Source of the DNA: Ananas comosus
Taxonomy: Eukaryota; Streptophyta; Magnoliopsida; Poales; Bromeliaceae
DNA length: 64,000 bases
Direction: 5' to 3'
NCBI RefSeq assembly: GCF_001540865.1
Contig: NC_033630.1
Span: 3,674,116-3,738,115, forward strand
Within the stretch, counting starts at the first letter, position 1, and the number at the start of each line of letters is the position of its first letter. The notes beneath the pieces are model-generated. The model ran no database searches and was not told the DNA's origin. It saw only the letters and a program-made list of their open reading frames with translations. Below are positions 39,381-50,504 of this stretch, in pieces. Both the position numbers and the translations under genes were made by a program.

Positions 39381-40378
39381 TCTAGTCATACTTGCTGACT
39401 GATAACCTTTTTTGTACTTGCAGCTGAGCGCGAAGCTATAAATGCAGCTGAAAGAGCAGAAAGGAAGCTTCAATTGAGAGATAAAGTGAGTCCTTCAACA
39501 CTTGTATACACAAGGACATACAAGAAGTAGATATTTAGGACATATACGTAACAAGATTAAAACAGAGCATGTTTAAGCATATTGTTATTGTTCCCATGTT
39601 TAGCAAACTTAGAGCATAGGCCAAGTAATAGATAGGGCTTTTTACCTGCCCTGCTAGCTTTGTAGTCGCTAAACAAGTGCCTTGTTCGATGTGGGTTATA
39701 TGCTTATACTACTAATTAGAATAGTCAATAACCCATTTGTGATAATTTAGGCCTCTTTTGGTATCATTGCCCTTCCATATTTTTTTCAAACACTAATTTT
39801 ATATAATTTGGTATACTAGTGGAAGAACTTTTCTATTGTTGTTATGGTTGGTTAGCTTGCAATGCACTCCGTCGGTCCGGCCAAGTAATGGTTGACCACT
39901 TTAAAAAGAATTTGTATGGAAAAAAAAAGAGAGTTGTTTTTAAATTTTCTTTTTTTTTTTGTTCCCAAGTGGTGCCTTGGCTGTAAGGATTGCTAGCAAT
40001 CCGTCACTCCCTCCTATGCTATTTCATATGGGTTGTCTATTTAAAATAATAAGAAAATGGCAACAGTCCCAAACGAGGCCTCAGCCAATCCTTTCTCGGA
40101 GGTCTATTTTATAGTTGAGCCACGTTGACGCCGAATGGTTAATATCTTTGTATTGAGTGATAACTTCTTATATTTGGATTTGGATCAGTATCTATTAGTA
40201 AGCTAATTTGTGTTGGCGCGTGCAGAAACGTCGGGAAGAGATGGAGAGGCTCGAGAAAGAGAAACAGGCAGAGATTAGAAGCTACAAGGGCCTGATGGTT
40301 GCAGAAAAGATGACATCTAACAAAGAAATCGCATCTGCGAGTAAGTCCCTACAGGAACTGGAAGAGGACTTCATGTAA
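34666..40378 (+). CDS. Coiled-coil domain-containing protein 25 (CCDC25) homologue, NFACT-R domain, 6 exons
   Basis: Exons: 34666-34778, 35726-35853, 36065-36168, 37327-37414, 39424-39485 and 40226-40378, giving 215 residues (human protein 208). The N-terminal NFACT-R-type domain is clear: [49 protein letters not shown], then [19 protein letters not shown] and MDVGQVGFH. The C-terminal half is a charged coiled coil ([20 protein letters not shown], then [20 protein letters not shown]), ending EDFM much as in animals. The animal protein is reported as a membrane DNA sensor, but the plant role is not established and the domain's relatives act in ribosome quality control. The ATG has a good context and begins the conserved block. 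Confidence 0.95.
35270..35565. mobile_element. Purine/pyrimidine inverted-repeat element in intron 1 of the CCDC25-like gene
   Basis: The left end tttggatggcgagaagagaa and the right end cttttctctccatccaagcc are inverted. Between them a purine-rich half is followed by a pyrimidine-rich half, so the intron transcript could fold back. The ends resemble MITE termini, but I see no clear target duplication. Confidence 0.4.
39331..39376. repeat. (TA)n microsatellite in intron 4 of the CCDC25-like gene
   Basis: A run of about 23 TA dinucleotides lies some 45 bp upstream of the exon 5 acceptor. Confidence 0.9.
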
Positions 40379-41340
40379 GCGCATCGCCGAAGTTTCACAC
40401 TTCAAACATCGGAGGCTCCATCAGATGGCTGCAGTTAAGGTGAATACCTTCAATCTTCGGTGTTCCAAGTAATGGAATTCCCAAGTGAATGCCGCTCTGC
40501 GATGATTCTGTTGTTGCGCCTGCTTTAGACCTGCAATAAATTATGTGCGGTTGATACATGTTTTACTCGCTATGAGACATATAATCCATTTGTTTGGATT
40601 GTTGTTTCTATTTCTTGCTGGTTTTATCAAATTTGACCTCGCGAGCAAATGGAAGCTTTAACTCAAACGATTCAGGACCTAAGGTAAATATCCGATTAAG
40701 TGCTACTCATTATCCAATATTTATACATCTCTAATGCTGATTGTTATACATGATTTGTATATTGATGTTGTGATGATTTGTATATTTATACTTTGCTAGC
40801 AAGTTGGTTCCCATCCTACATTAGTTTGAGTTGCTTTGATCTGCCTCATTTGGTTCATGCCCTGTTGGTGTTTTCCCCCTATTTTTTCTGTCCAAGTTAC
40901 TTAAACACAATCCTTATCCAGTAATGTTGGGGTTGATGCTGAAGTGCTTGTAGTTTATTCATTCCTCTGGTTTGTTTAATAACAAAAAAAAATAGTATAA
41001 TTTTATTTTTCACTTTGTAGTCAAACATTTTCAGGCAACCAAATATGTCCTTACCGGAAGTCGCGTGCTCTGAAGTAGTTTCTGTCATAAATGTTCATTT
41101 TTGTTGCTTGGTTTAGGACGTGTTTGTTAACACGAGCTCGACTCTATGGAAGATGGCGAGTTCTGTCTGTATGGGTGAACTCGACTTTGTGCGTGACGAT
41201 CGGTAAGTCATGAGTTTGCGCTGTACACGAACTCGCAGCCCCGTGAGACTGTCTTGTGCCTGCAGGCCCCATCGACTTCCAACCGCCGGGGATCTTGAGC
41301 TTCATGAAGCAGCATCGTCGAAGCTAGACTTCCATGGAAG
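40379..41340. other. 3' flank of the CCDC25-like gene
   Basis: This probably contains the 3' UTR (a tgcaataaatt block near 40531-40541 could be a poly(A) signal). Beyond it is unremarkable non-coding DNA. Confidence 0.5.
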
Positions 41341-41563
41341 TTTTGACTTTCATGGAAGTAAATACACCCTTATCTTAAGTTCATTTTCGATCAAAACTCA
41401 AAAGTTTCAAAATACTAGACTTTCATGGAAGTAAATACACCCTTATTGTACGTTCATCTTCGATCAAAACTCAAAAATTTTAAAATACTAGACTTTCACG
41501 GAAGTAAACACACCCTTATCGTAAGTTCATCTTCGATCAAAACTCAAAATTTTCAAAATACCG
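41325..41563. repeat. 73-bp minisatellite, three tandem units
   Basis: Units begin gacttt(c)atggaagtaaa at 41345, 41418 and 41491, so the period is 73 bp, with a partial unit before the first. Shared blocks include cgatcaaaactcaaaa and acacccttat. Copies differ by several substitutions. The short open frames across it are a by-product of the repeat. Confidence 0.9.
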
Positions 41564-42085
41564 TAATGGGCTTCAGCCCACCTAAGGTAGAAGTCAACTA
41601 CAGAAAAAAATAATAATAATAATAAAATATTAATTCAGTTTTTATGTCACCAGCTTTTGCATCATTTGTTTCTAGCTATACAAATAAACAACAAAAAAGA
41701 AAAATAATATTTACCAAAACTTTTAACTTTCGAAAGTTTATTTTAGCCTAAATTTTATTTATTTTCTGTAAAACAAACAGATCAACTGCTCCAAGCAAAG
41801 GTAATGTTTAATTTATTAATTTATGTTTTTCAAGTAAATCTTTTATTAAAATTAGGCCCCAACATCAGCAAAGATTTTTGTTGGCACAAACGGGTCGGAT
41901 GGAGTTGTTATTCGGAGGTTCACTGTACCTTGCTAACAATCCAAACCGGTGCTTATTTGTTGCGTGATGATTGATCTAATCCTATCTAAAACGTGGCGCT
42001 ATTCTAATACTGATTGGCTTTTGTTATCACTCATTCCTACGTAGCTCCAAACTATAAGTTATCGTTTGATTGGAATATAATTGTA

Positions 42086-42630
42086 GAGTCCGGCTACTAT
42101 ACTCTTATGAGTATGATTGCCCCCATACTCATAAGTTGTTTTCGATGATAGAGCTTCCGAATCGATAATCCACACCGTTAAACGTTATCTAGAGCATTCA
42201 AAATGTCTAGAAATCAAATTTTATAATTTTTTGACATTATTTACCTTACGATCAAAAGGTCAAAAAATTGACAATTTTTAACGACCGGTATAAAATATTT
42301 GTTAGTTTAACGGTGTAAAAGAATCGAAATCAGTTGAATTTTTTATAGAAAATTCTATTCACTACGTAGATAAAGATAAATAACTCCGATCTTAAATTGA
42401 AGGATCCGATCACCCATTTTTAAGACGTCATTCGATTTTCACCGTTCATTTTATACTCGCTTGATGAACTTTGTTATGATTTCCAAAAATTACGAAATTG
42501 ATTTTCTAGAAGTTTCAAATACTCTAGATCATATTTAACGGAGTGGATCGTCGATTCGAAAACTCCATTATTGAAAACAACTTATGAGTATGAACGACTC
42601 TATACTCATAAGAGTATAGTAACCACAGAC
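42086..42630. mobile_element. Mutator-like MITE, family D, long copy
   Basis: Inverted termini share ctactatactcttatgagta on the left and its near-reverse complement on the right. Flanking 9-mers ataattgta (42077-42085) and ataattata (42631-42639) differ at one base. The body has family D phrases such as gatagagcttccgaatcgat and ggatcgtcgattcgaaaact. It is 545 bp and non-coding. Confidence 0.8.
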
Positions 42631-42765
42631 ATAATTATAAATATAGTATAGTTAAATATACATATGGTTATAGTAGTTGCAGCTACAGTCGTGACAATTA
42701 CGTTCATCTTATTGAGTTAAATATAACAGCAGATGCTGCAACAGATGAATTTTGGTTAAATATAA

Positions 42766-42943
42766 GAGGCTGTTTGGTTGGATGTCATTACAAATGCAGT
42801 GTAGTTGAAAATATATATAATTGAAAATACAGCTGTTGTAACTTTATGCATCCTGTTTGGTTGGATGTAGTAGAAACATATGTAACTATAAATAATTTGT
42901 TTGATTGTATGCAGTTGAGAAATAATTTTTAAAATTTTATTCT

Positions 42944-42985
<42 letters not shown>

Positions 42986-43487
42986 ATATATCTATATAAT
43001 ATATATAATATATATATATACTATATAGATATTTAATTGAGGTGAGATTATTTTCTAATGTAAAAAAAATTTATTTTTTTAAAAAATAGTTAAGAGGTAG
43101 AGGCTGCTATTTTTTGTTTAAAATTATTCTCTCCAATGCTATAGTTTTTTTTTTTTTTTTTTCTGAGAGAGAGGTAGCATGCTATCTGCTTCGTTTATTT
43201 TTAAAGAAATGAACTTGCTAGAAATATAAATCCACTAGAATTGAAATTTGGGACCTCGGGTACCAACCACCAAGACCTTTGTCATTTGCGCTAGGGACGG
43301 TCGGTCCAACTACTATAGTTGGAACTGGGACAAGTTTAGGTATAATTCGAACTGCTATAGTTGGATCTTTCCTCACAGTTTCTATTGCAGCAGGTGAAGT
43401 TAAATATATCAAACCAAATACCGAATTTGTATTTACATATAGTTACAATTGCCGTGCAGTTACAATTATATGTAACCAAACGGCTCC
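42766..43487. mobile_element. Tourist-like MITE containing a SINE and microsatellites
   Basis: The left end gaggctgtttggttggatg and the right end catatgtaac-like aaccaaacggctcc are inverted. TAA flanks both (42763-42765 and 43488-43490). Inside are a (CA)n tract (42949-42974), TA-rich DNA and a SINE copy at 43145-43304, so it was enlarged by later insertion. Confidence 0.6.
43145..43304 (-). mobile_element. tRNA-derived SINE, copy 1 (degraded)
   Basis: Read on the minus strand it begins ccgaccgtccctagcgcaaa and ends in a poly-A tail (the T run at 43147-43162). It matches the better copy at 60745-60912 in order and content, but the B-box region is decayed. Confidence 0.6.
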
Positions 43488-43970
43488 TAAGAATAGATGC
43501 TTTAACTTTAAATAATTTAATTAATAGTATACACTCCATAAATATATTTGTAAATTTTATCACTTCATATGTAGGACTATGAAATTACTCTCTACATGAT
43601 GGGGGAAAAAAAGGAACATATTATTTACCCAAAGCATTTTTATTTTTCTTTGTTATCTTGTGTGATTTTGATTCCTTGTAGTTGAGGAGCCATCCCACAC
43701 TGCCACATGGCTCCACATCTACTTTTCATTTTTTTGTTTTTTTGTTTTTTTTGTTTTCTTTTTGTCGTTTACTATCATTCCGCTTGTTGATTGTAGTACA
43801 GAGTGGAAGCAATTATATGTAGTGGCGGAGGACTGTACGGGGTCCAAAAATATAGGTTTCCAGACTGCCATCCTCCCCGACTACAACTTCTAGAAAGACT
43901 GAGAAATCTTTCTCCTTCTAGAAAGACAACTGGAAAAATAAAGGGAGGGAAGACAGCAGTAGCAGAGGGG

Positions 43971-45060
43971 ATGCTGGAAGGGAAGGGAAGGGTGTTGGAG
44001 ACGGACATGCCGGAGAGGATGGCGGCGCAGGCGATGTCGTGCGCGTCGCAGGCGCTCGACATCTTCGACGTCGTCGACTGCAAGAGCATCGCCGCCTACG
44101 TCAAAACGGTAACCCCCACCCCCGACTCTGATTAGCTGGAATTCGACCCAGTTTGGTAACGTGGTGGCTAATTAAAAGATCGTGTTTTAGAAGCTTTTGC
44201 TTATTTAATGCTTAGTATATACTATTCAAAATTTTTAAATTTACTATAAAATTATTAAAATAGTTTTTAAAATTCTATTTCATTAGTAAATTCTACCAAA
44301 AGTAGGAATATTTGAAGAATTTTTTAAAAAATGAATAAAGAATATTTAGTTCTTACGGGGGTAAATAAAATATTTTTACAGTTTTGAAGGAAATGCTAGA
44401 TATTATTCCTGTATTTTATATTTTGAAAGGATTTCCAAACTTTTTAAGCCACTTTAAAATTTATATATTATATATATATATATATATAATATTATTAATA
44501 TATATATAATATAATATATATATATATTGAAGCTTAGATAGACATATCGATAGCAAACGGTTCCGTTGCCACCCATTTGTTTTCGATGATGGAGCCGCTC
44601 CAAATCGATGATCGCACCGTTGAACATGATCTATACCACTTGAAGTGTTTAGAAATCAAATTTCATACAGTTCGATTTATTTCTTATCCATCGAGTGACA
44701 CAAAAATAAACGGCTGAAAATAAATATTCTTTAAAAAATGATGATAGGAGTCTTGTAATCAAAATCAAGAATATAGATCTTGTTTAATATAGTTTTAAGA
44801 ATTTCTAACAAAATTCAATTGATTTGGATATCTTTACGCCGTTAAACGAGAAAACGTCTCATATCGACTATTAAAATACAAAATTTTTGAAACTATTTGA
44901 TCATTAGGCAAGTGATGTTGAAAAGATTTGAAATTTGATTTCTAAACACTCAGTGGTATAGATCATGTTCAACGATGCGATCGTCGATTCGGAAGCTCCA
45001 TCATCGCAAAACAAATGGGTGGCAACGGATCACCGTTTGCATCTGATAGATTCATAGCCT

Positions 45061-45132
<72 letters not shown>

Positions 45133-46345
45133 TAAAATTTTGATGGCAGCTGTTATCACAGGGGCATGCGTTTACATACTTACATAGTTCTCCGTTAGCG
45201 GTTTCTGTCGGTTGGTATCGAAATTTTATAGCATATAACTGTGTAAAATGAAAAAAGATTAAAATTATTTTAACGTCTTTGGATTTTTCAAAATACAAAA
45301 TAAGTGTTTTTGCCGCCATATTACCAAATTAGGCCTAATGTGTGGGATCTGAATTTTTTTAAAAAATAAAATTGAGAAATGCTATTTGTAGACAAAACAA
45401 GTTTTAATTTTTTAAAAATTGATAAGATTAATAAAATAATATTGACTCTTGCATGTAAGTTTTATACCCATCTTTTAGATGTAGAGATAGCATTGCTCGT
45501 TTTTTATATAACAAATTTTGCATAAAGAATTTTTTTTTTCTCTTTTAATTTGGAGAGAATATTTATTATAAAAAGATAAAAATGTATAGTTGCTATCTCA
45601 AAGCATTCTCAAATAACGGCTCGACTGGTTTTTATTATTGACACCCTCTTAACTTCTGAAATTTTCAGAATCAAGTGGTTTTAGTCAAAAATTTAGTGAC
45701 TTTAAAATTTGTTGACAATTTTATCAAATTTAATTATTTTTTAGTGAATAAAACTAGACCAATTAACGGTTAATAGCTTATAACTTAATTAACTATAAAA
45801 ACTCAAAAAAAAATAAAGATGTTAAGTCGGTATCGATTGAAATTTGATATATCTCTAAAAACTCAACGACATTAATTTTTCCTAATTTTTGAGAATTAAA
45901 AGTTTAGCCCCTCTACAATCGCACTGAGAGTAGTCTTGAGGTTCGAATCCATGACCACCTCGCACATCTACTCAAAATAAAACTTTCGTGTAAAGAATCG
46001 GAGATTCTAACCGAGTAATTTTACACCACTTTTGGGCGCGCATTTCTTACAAAATCATCATCCGAGGGCTAACTGTTTTACGCTAATCTTATTATCTTTC
46101 TCTTCGGCAATAAAAAAAAAAAATTCATTTACATTCTAACGGATATACATCTAAATAGTCCATGTACAAATAGTATTTCTCGCGCAATGAATCTAATATT
46201 CTCTGTGCAATTACAGGAGTTTGACAAGATGTATGGGCCAGGGTGGCAGTGCATGGTGGGATCCAATTTTGGGTGCTTCTTCACCCACAAGAAGGGCACC
46301 TTCCTCTACTTCTCCCTGGAGAAGCTCCACTTCCTCATCTTCAAA

Positions 46346-46376
<31 letters not shown>

Positions 46377-46384
46377 CTGCTTAA
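43971..46384 (+). CDS. Dynein light chain (LC8/DYNLL type), 2 exons
   Basis: Exons 43971-44108 and 46217-46384 encode 101 residues. LC8 features are present: an N-terminal ETDMPERMAAQAMSCASQAL helix, SIAAYVKTEFDKMYGPGWQC, VGSNFGCFFTHKKGTFLYFS and a final LEKLHFLIFK strand. LC8 is a dimeric hub protein. Most flowering plants lack dynein heavy chains, so plant members probably act in other complexes. The first ATG in frame is at 43971. After the usual LLFK-like end the protein runs on into ten alanines and ASA, coded by a (GCT)n tract. The intron of about 2.1 kb carries a family D MITE and a long (TA)n tract. Confidence 0.9.
44527..45063. mobile_element. Family D MITE flanked by (TA)n, in the dynein light chain intron
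   Basis: The first about 150 bp and the last about 150 bp are near-perfect inverted repeats (for example gttccgttgccacccatttg against caaatgggtggcaacggatc). TA repeats lie on both sides, so any 9-bp duplication is hidden in the microsatellite. It is non-coding. Confidence 0.75.
45064..45129. repeat. (TA)n microsatellite
   Basis: About 33 uninterrupted TA dinucleotides directly follow the MITE. Confidence 0.95.
46345..46380 (+). repeat. (GCT)n tract coding the alanine tail of the dynein light chain
   Basis: About ten GCT codons lie just before the stop. A slippage-prone tract here changes the C-terminal length without frameshift. Confidence 0.9.
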
Positions 46385-47054
46385 AGCAGAAGCCCATGTT
46401 ATATGTATACCACACATAATACAAAGGAGAAATATGTAGTACACTTATTAAAGAAGTAAAAAAGAAGCTAATTTCCTAACATGCTTCATGGACTTTGTTG
46501 ATAGGATACTACATGTACCTGTGTCTTTATTATGTGTCTAAACTCCTCTGCATTTTAAACCTTTTTCGTCGAAATATTTGCCTAGCTAGATGCTTTAAGA
46601 TATAGAGAGATGAGCTTTGGAACCAAATACATTACCTAAACTTTACTATATAAATAGTATGAGATGGTTCATTCATGAATCATCACATCAAATCAAAGAA
46701 AAGAAAAGAAAAAGAAAAGAAATCTGTGAAATCACAGAACTGCACTTCTGATTGTGAAGTATCAACTGGCTAATGGAATTATGTTAATCATCATCATGTG
46801 AAAGTTGAATACTCCAATTTTGTAGGTGCAAAAATGTCAGCAAAAGATCCCCCATTGAATCTAAGTTGATTTCTCTTGGTCATTTTTTGAAGATTATTTC
46901 AAATACTGTTGATGAATTACCATTATTTATTTGTTACGACAAAATACGACTATTATATACATTCATTAAAATATAGTGCTTGATTACAACCCATTTAAGA
47001 CAAAAAATTGGTTCTTTAAACCCCAAATGAATGTGGAAGCGCAAAAGGTGCAGC
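46385..47054. other. Downstream flank of the dynein light chain gene
   Basis: It contains the likely 3' UTR and AT-rich DNA, including an AAAGA-rich run near 46696-46722. No gene is supportable. Confidence 0.5.
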
Positions 47055-47312
47055 TTCTCCAGTAACTAATGTTCAAACTAATGCTTCTTTTGCTGCTACT
47101 TCTCTACAATATTTTCAACAGTGGAAATTTCATGCATATTTAACAAATAAAAGATTTGAAGAACAAAGGATTTATCTAGGAGAAAGATAAACAAACATCT
47201 GAGATTAAATTCAAGCACATTTGTTAAATATGCATGAAATTTCCACTGTTGAAAATATTGTAGAGAAGTAGCAGCAAAAGAAGCATTAGTTTGAACATTA
47301 GTTACTGGAGAA
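47055..47312. repeat. Perfect 94-bp inverted repeat with 70-bp spacer
   Basis: Bases 47055-47148 are the exact reverse complement of 47219-47312. The spacer is 47149-47218. A 48-bp direct repeat (47179-47226 and 47307-47354) overlaps the ends of the right arm. It lies 70-370 bp beyond the stop codon of the reductase gene, possibly within its 3' transcript, where it would form a long hairpin. No MITE-like termini or target duplications were found. Confidence 0.95.
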
Positions 47313-47423
47313 AGATAAACAAACATCTGAGATTAAATTCAAGCACATTTGTTATTGATTGAGACTCATCCAAAAAAATTGCTTTACAACAACAAATATG
47401 AAACATCCCATCCAAACAATTCT

Positions 47424-48927
47424 TCAGATTACTGGAGTCAGTAGAGGCTTTTTCATCACATGTGCTTCTAAATTGGCTATAACCAAATCAGCCATTGCCC
47501 TACTTGTTTCCCAGGTGCTGCTCCCCACATGAGGCACCAACACCACATTCTCCAACCCCAGAAGCGCTTCCGGCACGCTCGGTTCGTCCGCGAACACGTC
47601 GAGACCGGCCCCGCCCAGCCGTCCTTCGACCAGCGCGGACACGAGCTCGGGCTCGTCGACGTGCGCGCCGCGCCCCACGTTTATCAGCACGCCGTTCGGC
47701 CCCAGCGTGTCGATGACCGCCCGGTCGACGATGCGGCGGGTCTCCTCAGTCAGCGCGCACGACACGACGAGCACGTCGCAGTCGGCCGCCAGGTCGGCGG
47801 CGTTCGAGTGGTACTTGTAGTTCGGGTGGTGCGGCTTCTCCGATCTCGAGGTGTAGCTGATCGCGCAGCCGAATGCCTCGGCTCTCGTGGCGACCGCTAA
47901 GCCGATCCGGCCGAGGCCGAGAATGCCGACTTTTTTCCCGCTAAACTGCCGCGGAATCGAAAGTAATGTCATCAAATTTCGACCTTTTTTCTTTTTGTCA
48001 ATTTGAGTGATTTCAGTGGATTAAATGAGTGCCGCTAGAAGCGGTTAAATATGATTTAGACTATTTAAACAATCGAGAAATCAGATTTTGTTTTTCGACA
48101 TCATTTGCCCTGCGGTCAAGTGATCCCCAATTTATTTTATATTTCATATTAGACGTTAAAAACTATCAATTCTAAAGTCATTTAAATACTAGACAAATAA
48201 CGCCACAAAATTGTAAAATTTACAAATTTAAGAAGTTCAAATAGGATAGATCAAATTTAACAGTGTAGATCCCCGGTTCGGACGGCGGATCACCGAAAAC
48301 TATGCAAAAATTTTAACTTTTTTTCAACTAATACAAAAGCAGTAATTATTTGGCTAACAGCTAATAAAGATATTAATTTTAACAAAATTCTCAATTTGAT
48401 TATCTAGAATAACAAAGCCAAAAATTTGAGAGGGTTTCAAATTAACACGAAAATTAAATAAAAAACAGTGGTGAAGGTAATGAACCACAAACCCTAGAGG
48501 CGAGCTCGAAGTCCCCCTCCTTCTCCCACGCCCCTCTCCGCACGAATCGATCGGCGGCGCCAACGCGGCGCAGGACGTCGATGGCGAGCGCAACGGCGAG
48601 GTCGGCGACGTCGTGGGTGAGCACGTCGGGGGTGTTGGTGACTCGAATCCCCCGCGCCCGGCACCTGGCGAGGTCGACCTTGTCGAGCCCGACGCTGAAG
48701 GAGGCGACGATCTCGAGCGCCCGCAGCGCGTCGATCGTGTCGGCGTCGGCGCCAACGGCGGTGTTCCCCACCACGGCGCGGATCGAGCAGGCGTGGGCGC
48801 GGAGGAACCCTAGGCGCCGCCCCGGAGGGGCCTCCCAGAGGCGGAAGAGGCGGAAGCGCCGCGCGAGCTCCTCCTCGAGGTAGGAGTCCATGGGGTAGGT
48901 GAGGAGGACGCCGAAGGAGTCGCCCAT
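47424..48927 (-). CDS. D-isomer 2-hydroxyacid dehydrogenase: hydroxy(phenyl)pyruvate reductase, HPR3/HPPR type, 2 exons
   Basis: Exons 48927-48493 and 47945-47424 encode 318 residues, the usual length. The nucleotide-binding motif GLGRIG (residues 155-160) begins a Rossmann fold just after the intron. [19 protein letters not shown] is the conserved substrate-side loop. Catalytic residues of the family are visible: Arg237 in INVGRG, Glu266 in DVFADEP and His284 in [11 protein letters not shown]. Such enzymes reduce hydroxypyruvate, glyoxylate or 4-hydroxyphenylpyruvate with NAD(P)H, acting in photorespiratory bypass or rosmarinic-type phenolic routes; which substrate applies here cannot be read from sequence. 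No peroxisomal SKL-type end is present (it ends LLTPVI), so it is probably cytosolic. Exon 1 is very GC-rich. The intron donor is AGG|GTTTGT and the intron holds a MITE relic. Confidence 0.93.
48040..48300. mobile_element. Degenerate family D MITE relic in the reductase intron
   Basis: Phrases such as aaatatgatttagactattt, cgacatcatttgccctgcgg and gtagatccccggttcggacg match the body and end of family D elements. Ends are lost. Confidence 0.4.
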
Positions 48928-48949
48928 GGAGCCAAGGTATCGATTTGGG

Positions 48950-48966
48950 GCTAGGGTTTTGGCCGT
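48950..48966 (-). promoter_or_regulatory. Telo-box-like motif upstream of the reductase gene
   Basis: The sense strand reads AAAACCCTAGCC about 25 bp before the ATG, inside the probable 5' leader. Confidence 0.3.
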
Positions 48967-49270
48967 GGGATTCGGAGAGGTCGGGGGGAGGGAGAGGAGC
49001 GGAGAAGGGAAAAGAGTTTTTAAATTGTGCGCTCAAATATCGGACTGGGTATTTTTGCATAAATACCAATAAATATAAGAATTACACAACAATACTGGGT
49101 ATTTTTGCGTAGATACCCTTAACAAATATAAGAATTATGCAACAATACCACCCCACTAAAAATTGAGATCTGTATTGGTGTTTTTGTTTGAACACTGTGC
49201 CTGCTTCTGCTATATGTATTTTCAGTAATTAACCCTTAAGACCCAAAAAAAAAAACTTATGTTCTCATAC

Positions 49271-49650
49271 GGGTCTTTTTTGCATTTAGCCTCCTCAAAT
49301 TTTTTTACAAATAATCTTAATAAATTTAAATTTACGTAAATAGTACTCTCCTAGTCTCCTTATCATGCGAGTACTTAGATGGCATTTTTAAGTTGAGCAC
49401 ATTGACTAGATTATTATATATTTTTTTATATTTTTATCGTCTAAAATAAAAAAGAAAAAATAAAGTATAAATATGAAAATGATGATTCAACCACCATATT
49501 TAAACATAGTGATTCAATCACCATGTTTAACTTAAAATGTCAACACGGTGCTCGCGTGGCAAGAAGAGGGTTATATATGAAAATATAAATTTGCCGGGAC
49601 CATTTGTAAAAAAAAAAAATTTAAGAGGGCTAAATGCAAAGAAAAAGCCC
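49271..49650. mobile_element. Mutator-like MITE, family B, copy 2
   Basis: A perfect 9-bp duplication ttctcatac flanks it at 49262-49270 and 49651-49659. The left end gggtcttttttgcatttagc and the right end gctaaatgcaaagaaaaagccc are inverted. Inner pairing continues (caaatttttttacaaat with atttgtaaaaaaaaaaaatt). It is 380 bp and non-coding. Confidence 0.85.
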
Positions 49651-49659
49651 TTCTCATAC

Positions 49660-50504
49660 TTTTGTTAAAACAACTACTTTTTCCTAAAAAAAACTTAAGT
49701 TCCTAAAGAAGGACATTTTTAATATTTACATCCAACCGTCTTTCTCACATCTAGACTTAAATTTTTTTTATAGGCTCAAAACAAAGACTTAATTAAATAG
49801 GAGAAAATAAATTAAAGCTCGACGGGACTCGAAGTCAAAACTTCATACTCTGATGCAGTGTTAAATTGTATGTAATAATTGTTGTTCTCCAAAAGTTTAA
49901 GATATTGCAATACAACGATTATTACACATTTTTATTAATATGGTATTAGAGTTGGAGATTCTGAATTTGATACTCGTCGGGCTTCTAATATTATTCAAGT
50001 CTACTTGTTGAGCCTATCAAGATGTCTCGAATATAGGCACGAGGGGAGTGTTAAATATAAATACTAAAAATACCATTCTTTGACAGTTTAAGCTGTTAGA
50101 AAATAACGGTTGTTTCACATTCTTTAACAGATTTCATGAGAAATGATCTTCTTCCTCATGCCAATATAGAAAACTGATGCATGATCCTGGTTACTCTTTA
50201 ACACTTACCAGAAACTCATTTCTTTTCCTTGGAGACAGCAACTGTGAACACTGTAAAACAAAAGTTTGAAAGATTATATCAAAGAAAAAATTGCCATGAA
50301 AAGTTTTCACCATTGGTAGATTGAAGCAACATCACCACAATCAATTCACTAAAACTCTTTGATTCTTTGCTCAATGATTTTAATACAAGGCATCACATTT
50401 TGGCTCTGCCACAAAATGATCACCTGATATTCCTTAATAGGAGCTACTATACACTGTTTGAGAACAGAAAAAAAAAGAAAGAAGATACAACAGTTTCTAA
50501 TGGA
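49660..50504. other. Intergenic DNA, including the 3' flank of the TRM-like gene
   Basis: AT-rich. A block at 49815-50050 (gacgggactcgaagtcaaaa, gagtgttaaatataaatac) is recognisable as an old repeat fragment, perhaps retrotransposon-related. No gene is seen. Confidence 0.45.

Noticed and set aside
42949..42974. CRISPR-like or regulatory array
   Set aside because: It is a plain (CA)n microsatellite in plant DNA.
46990..47180. A coding gene in the left arm region of the 94-bp palindrome
   Set aside because: One frame looks protein-like for about 45 codons, but it is bounded by stops and has no start or identifiable family; a decayed coding fragment is possible but unproven.
47495..49069. Several long frames opposite or beside the reductase exons
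   Set aside because: Arg/Ala/Pro-rich shadow frames of GC-rich exons without family features.
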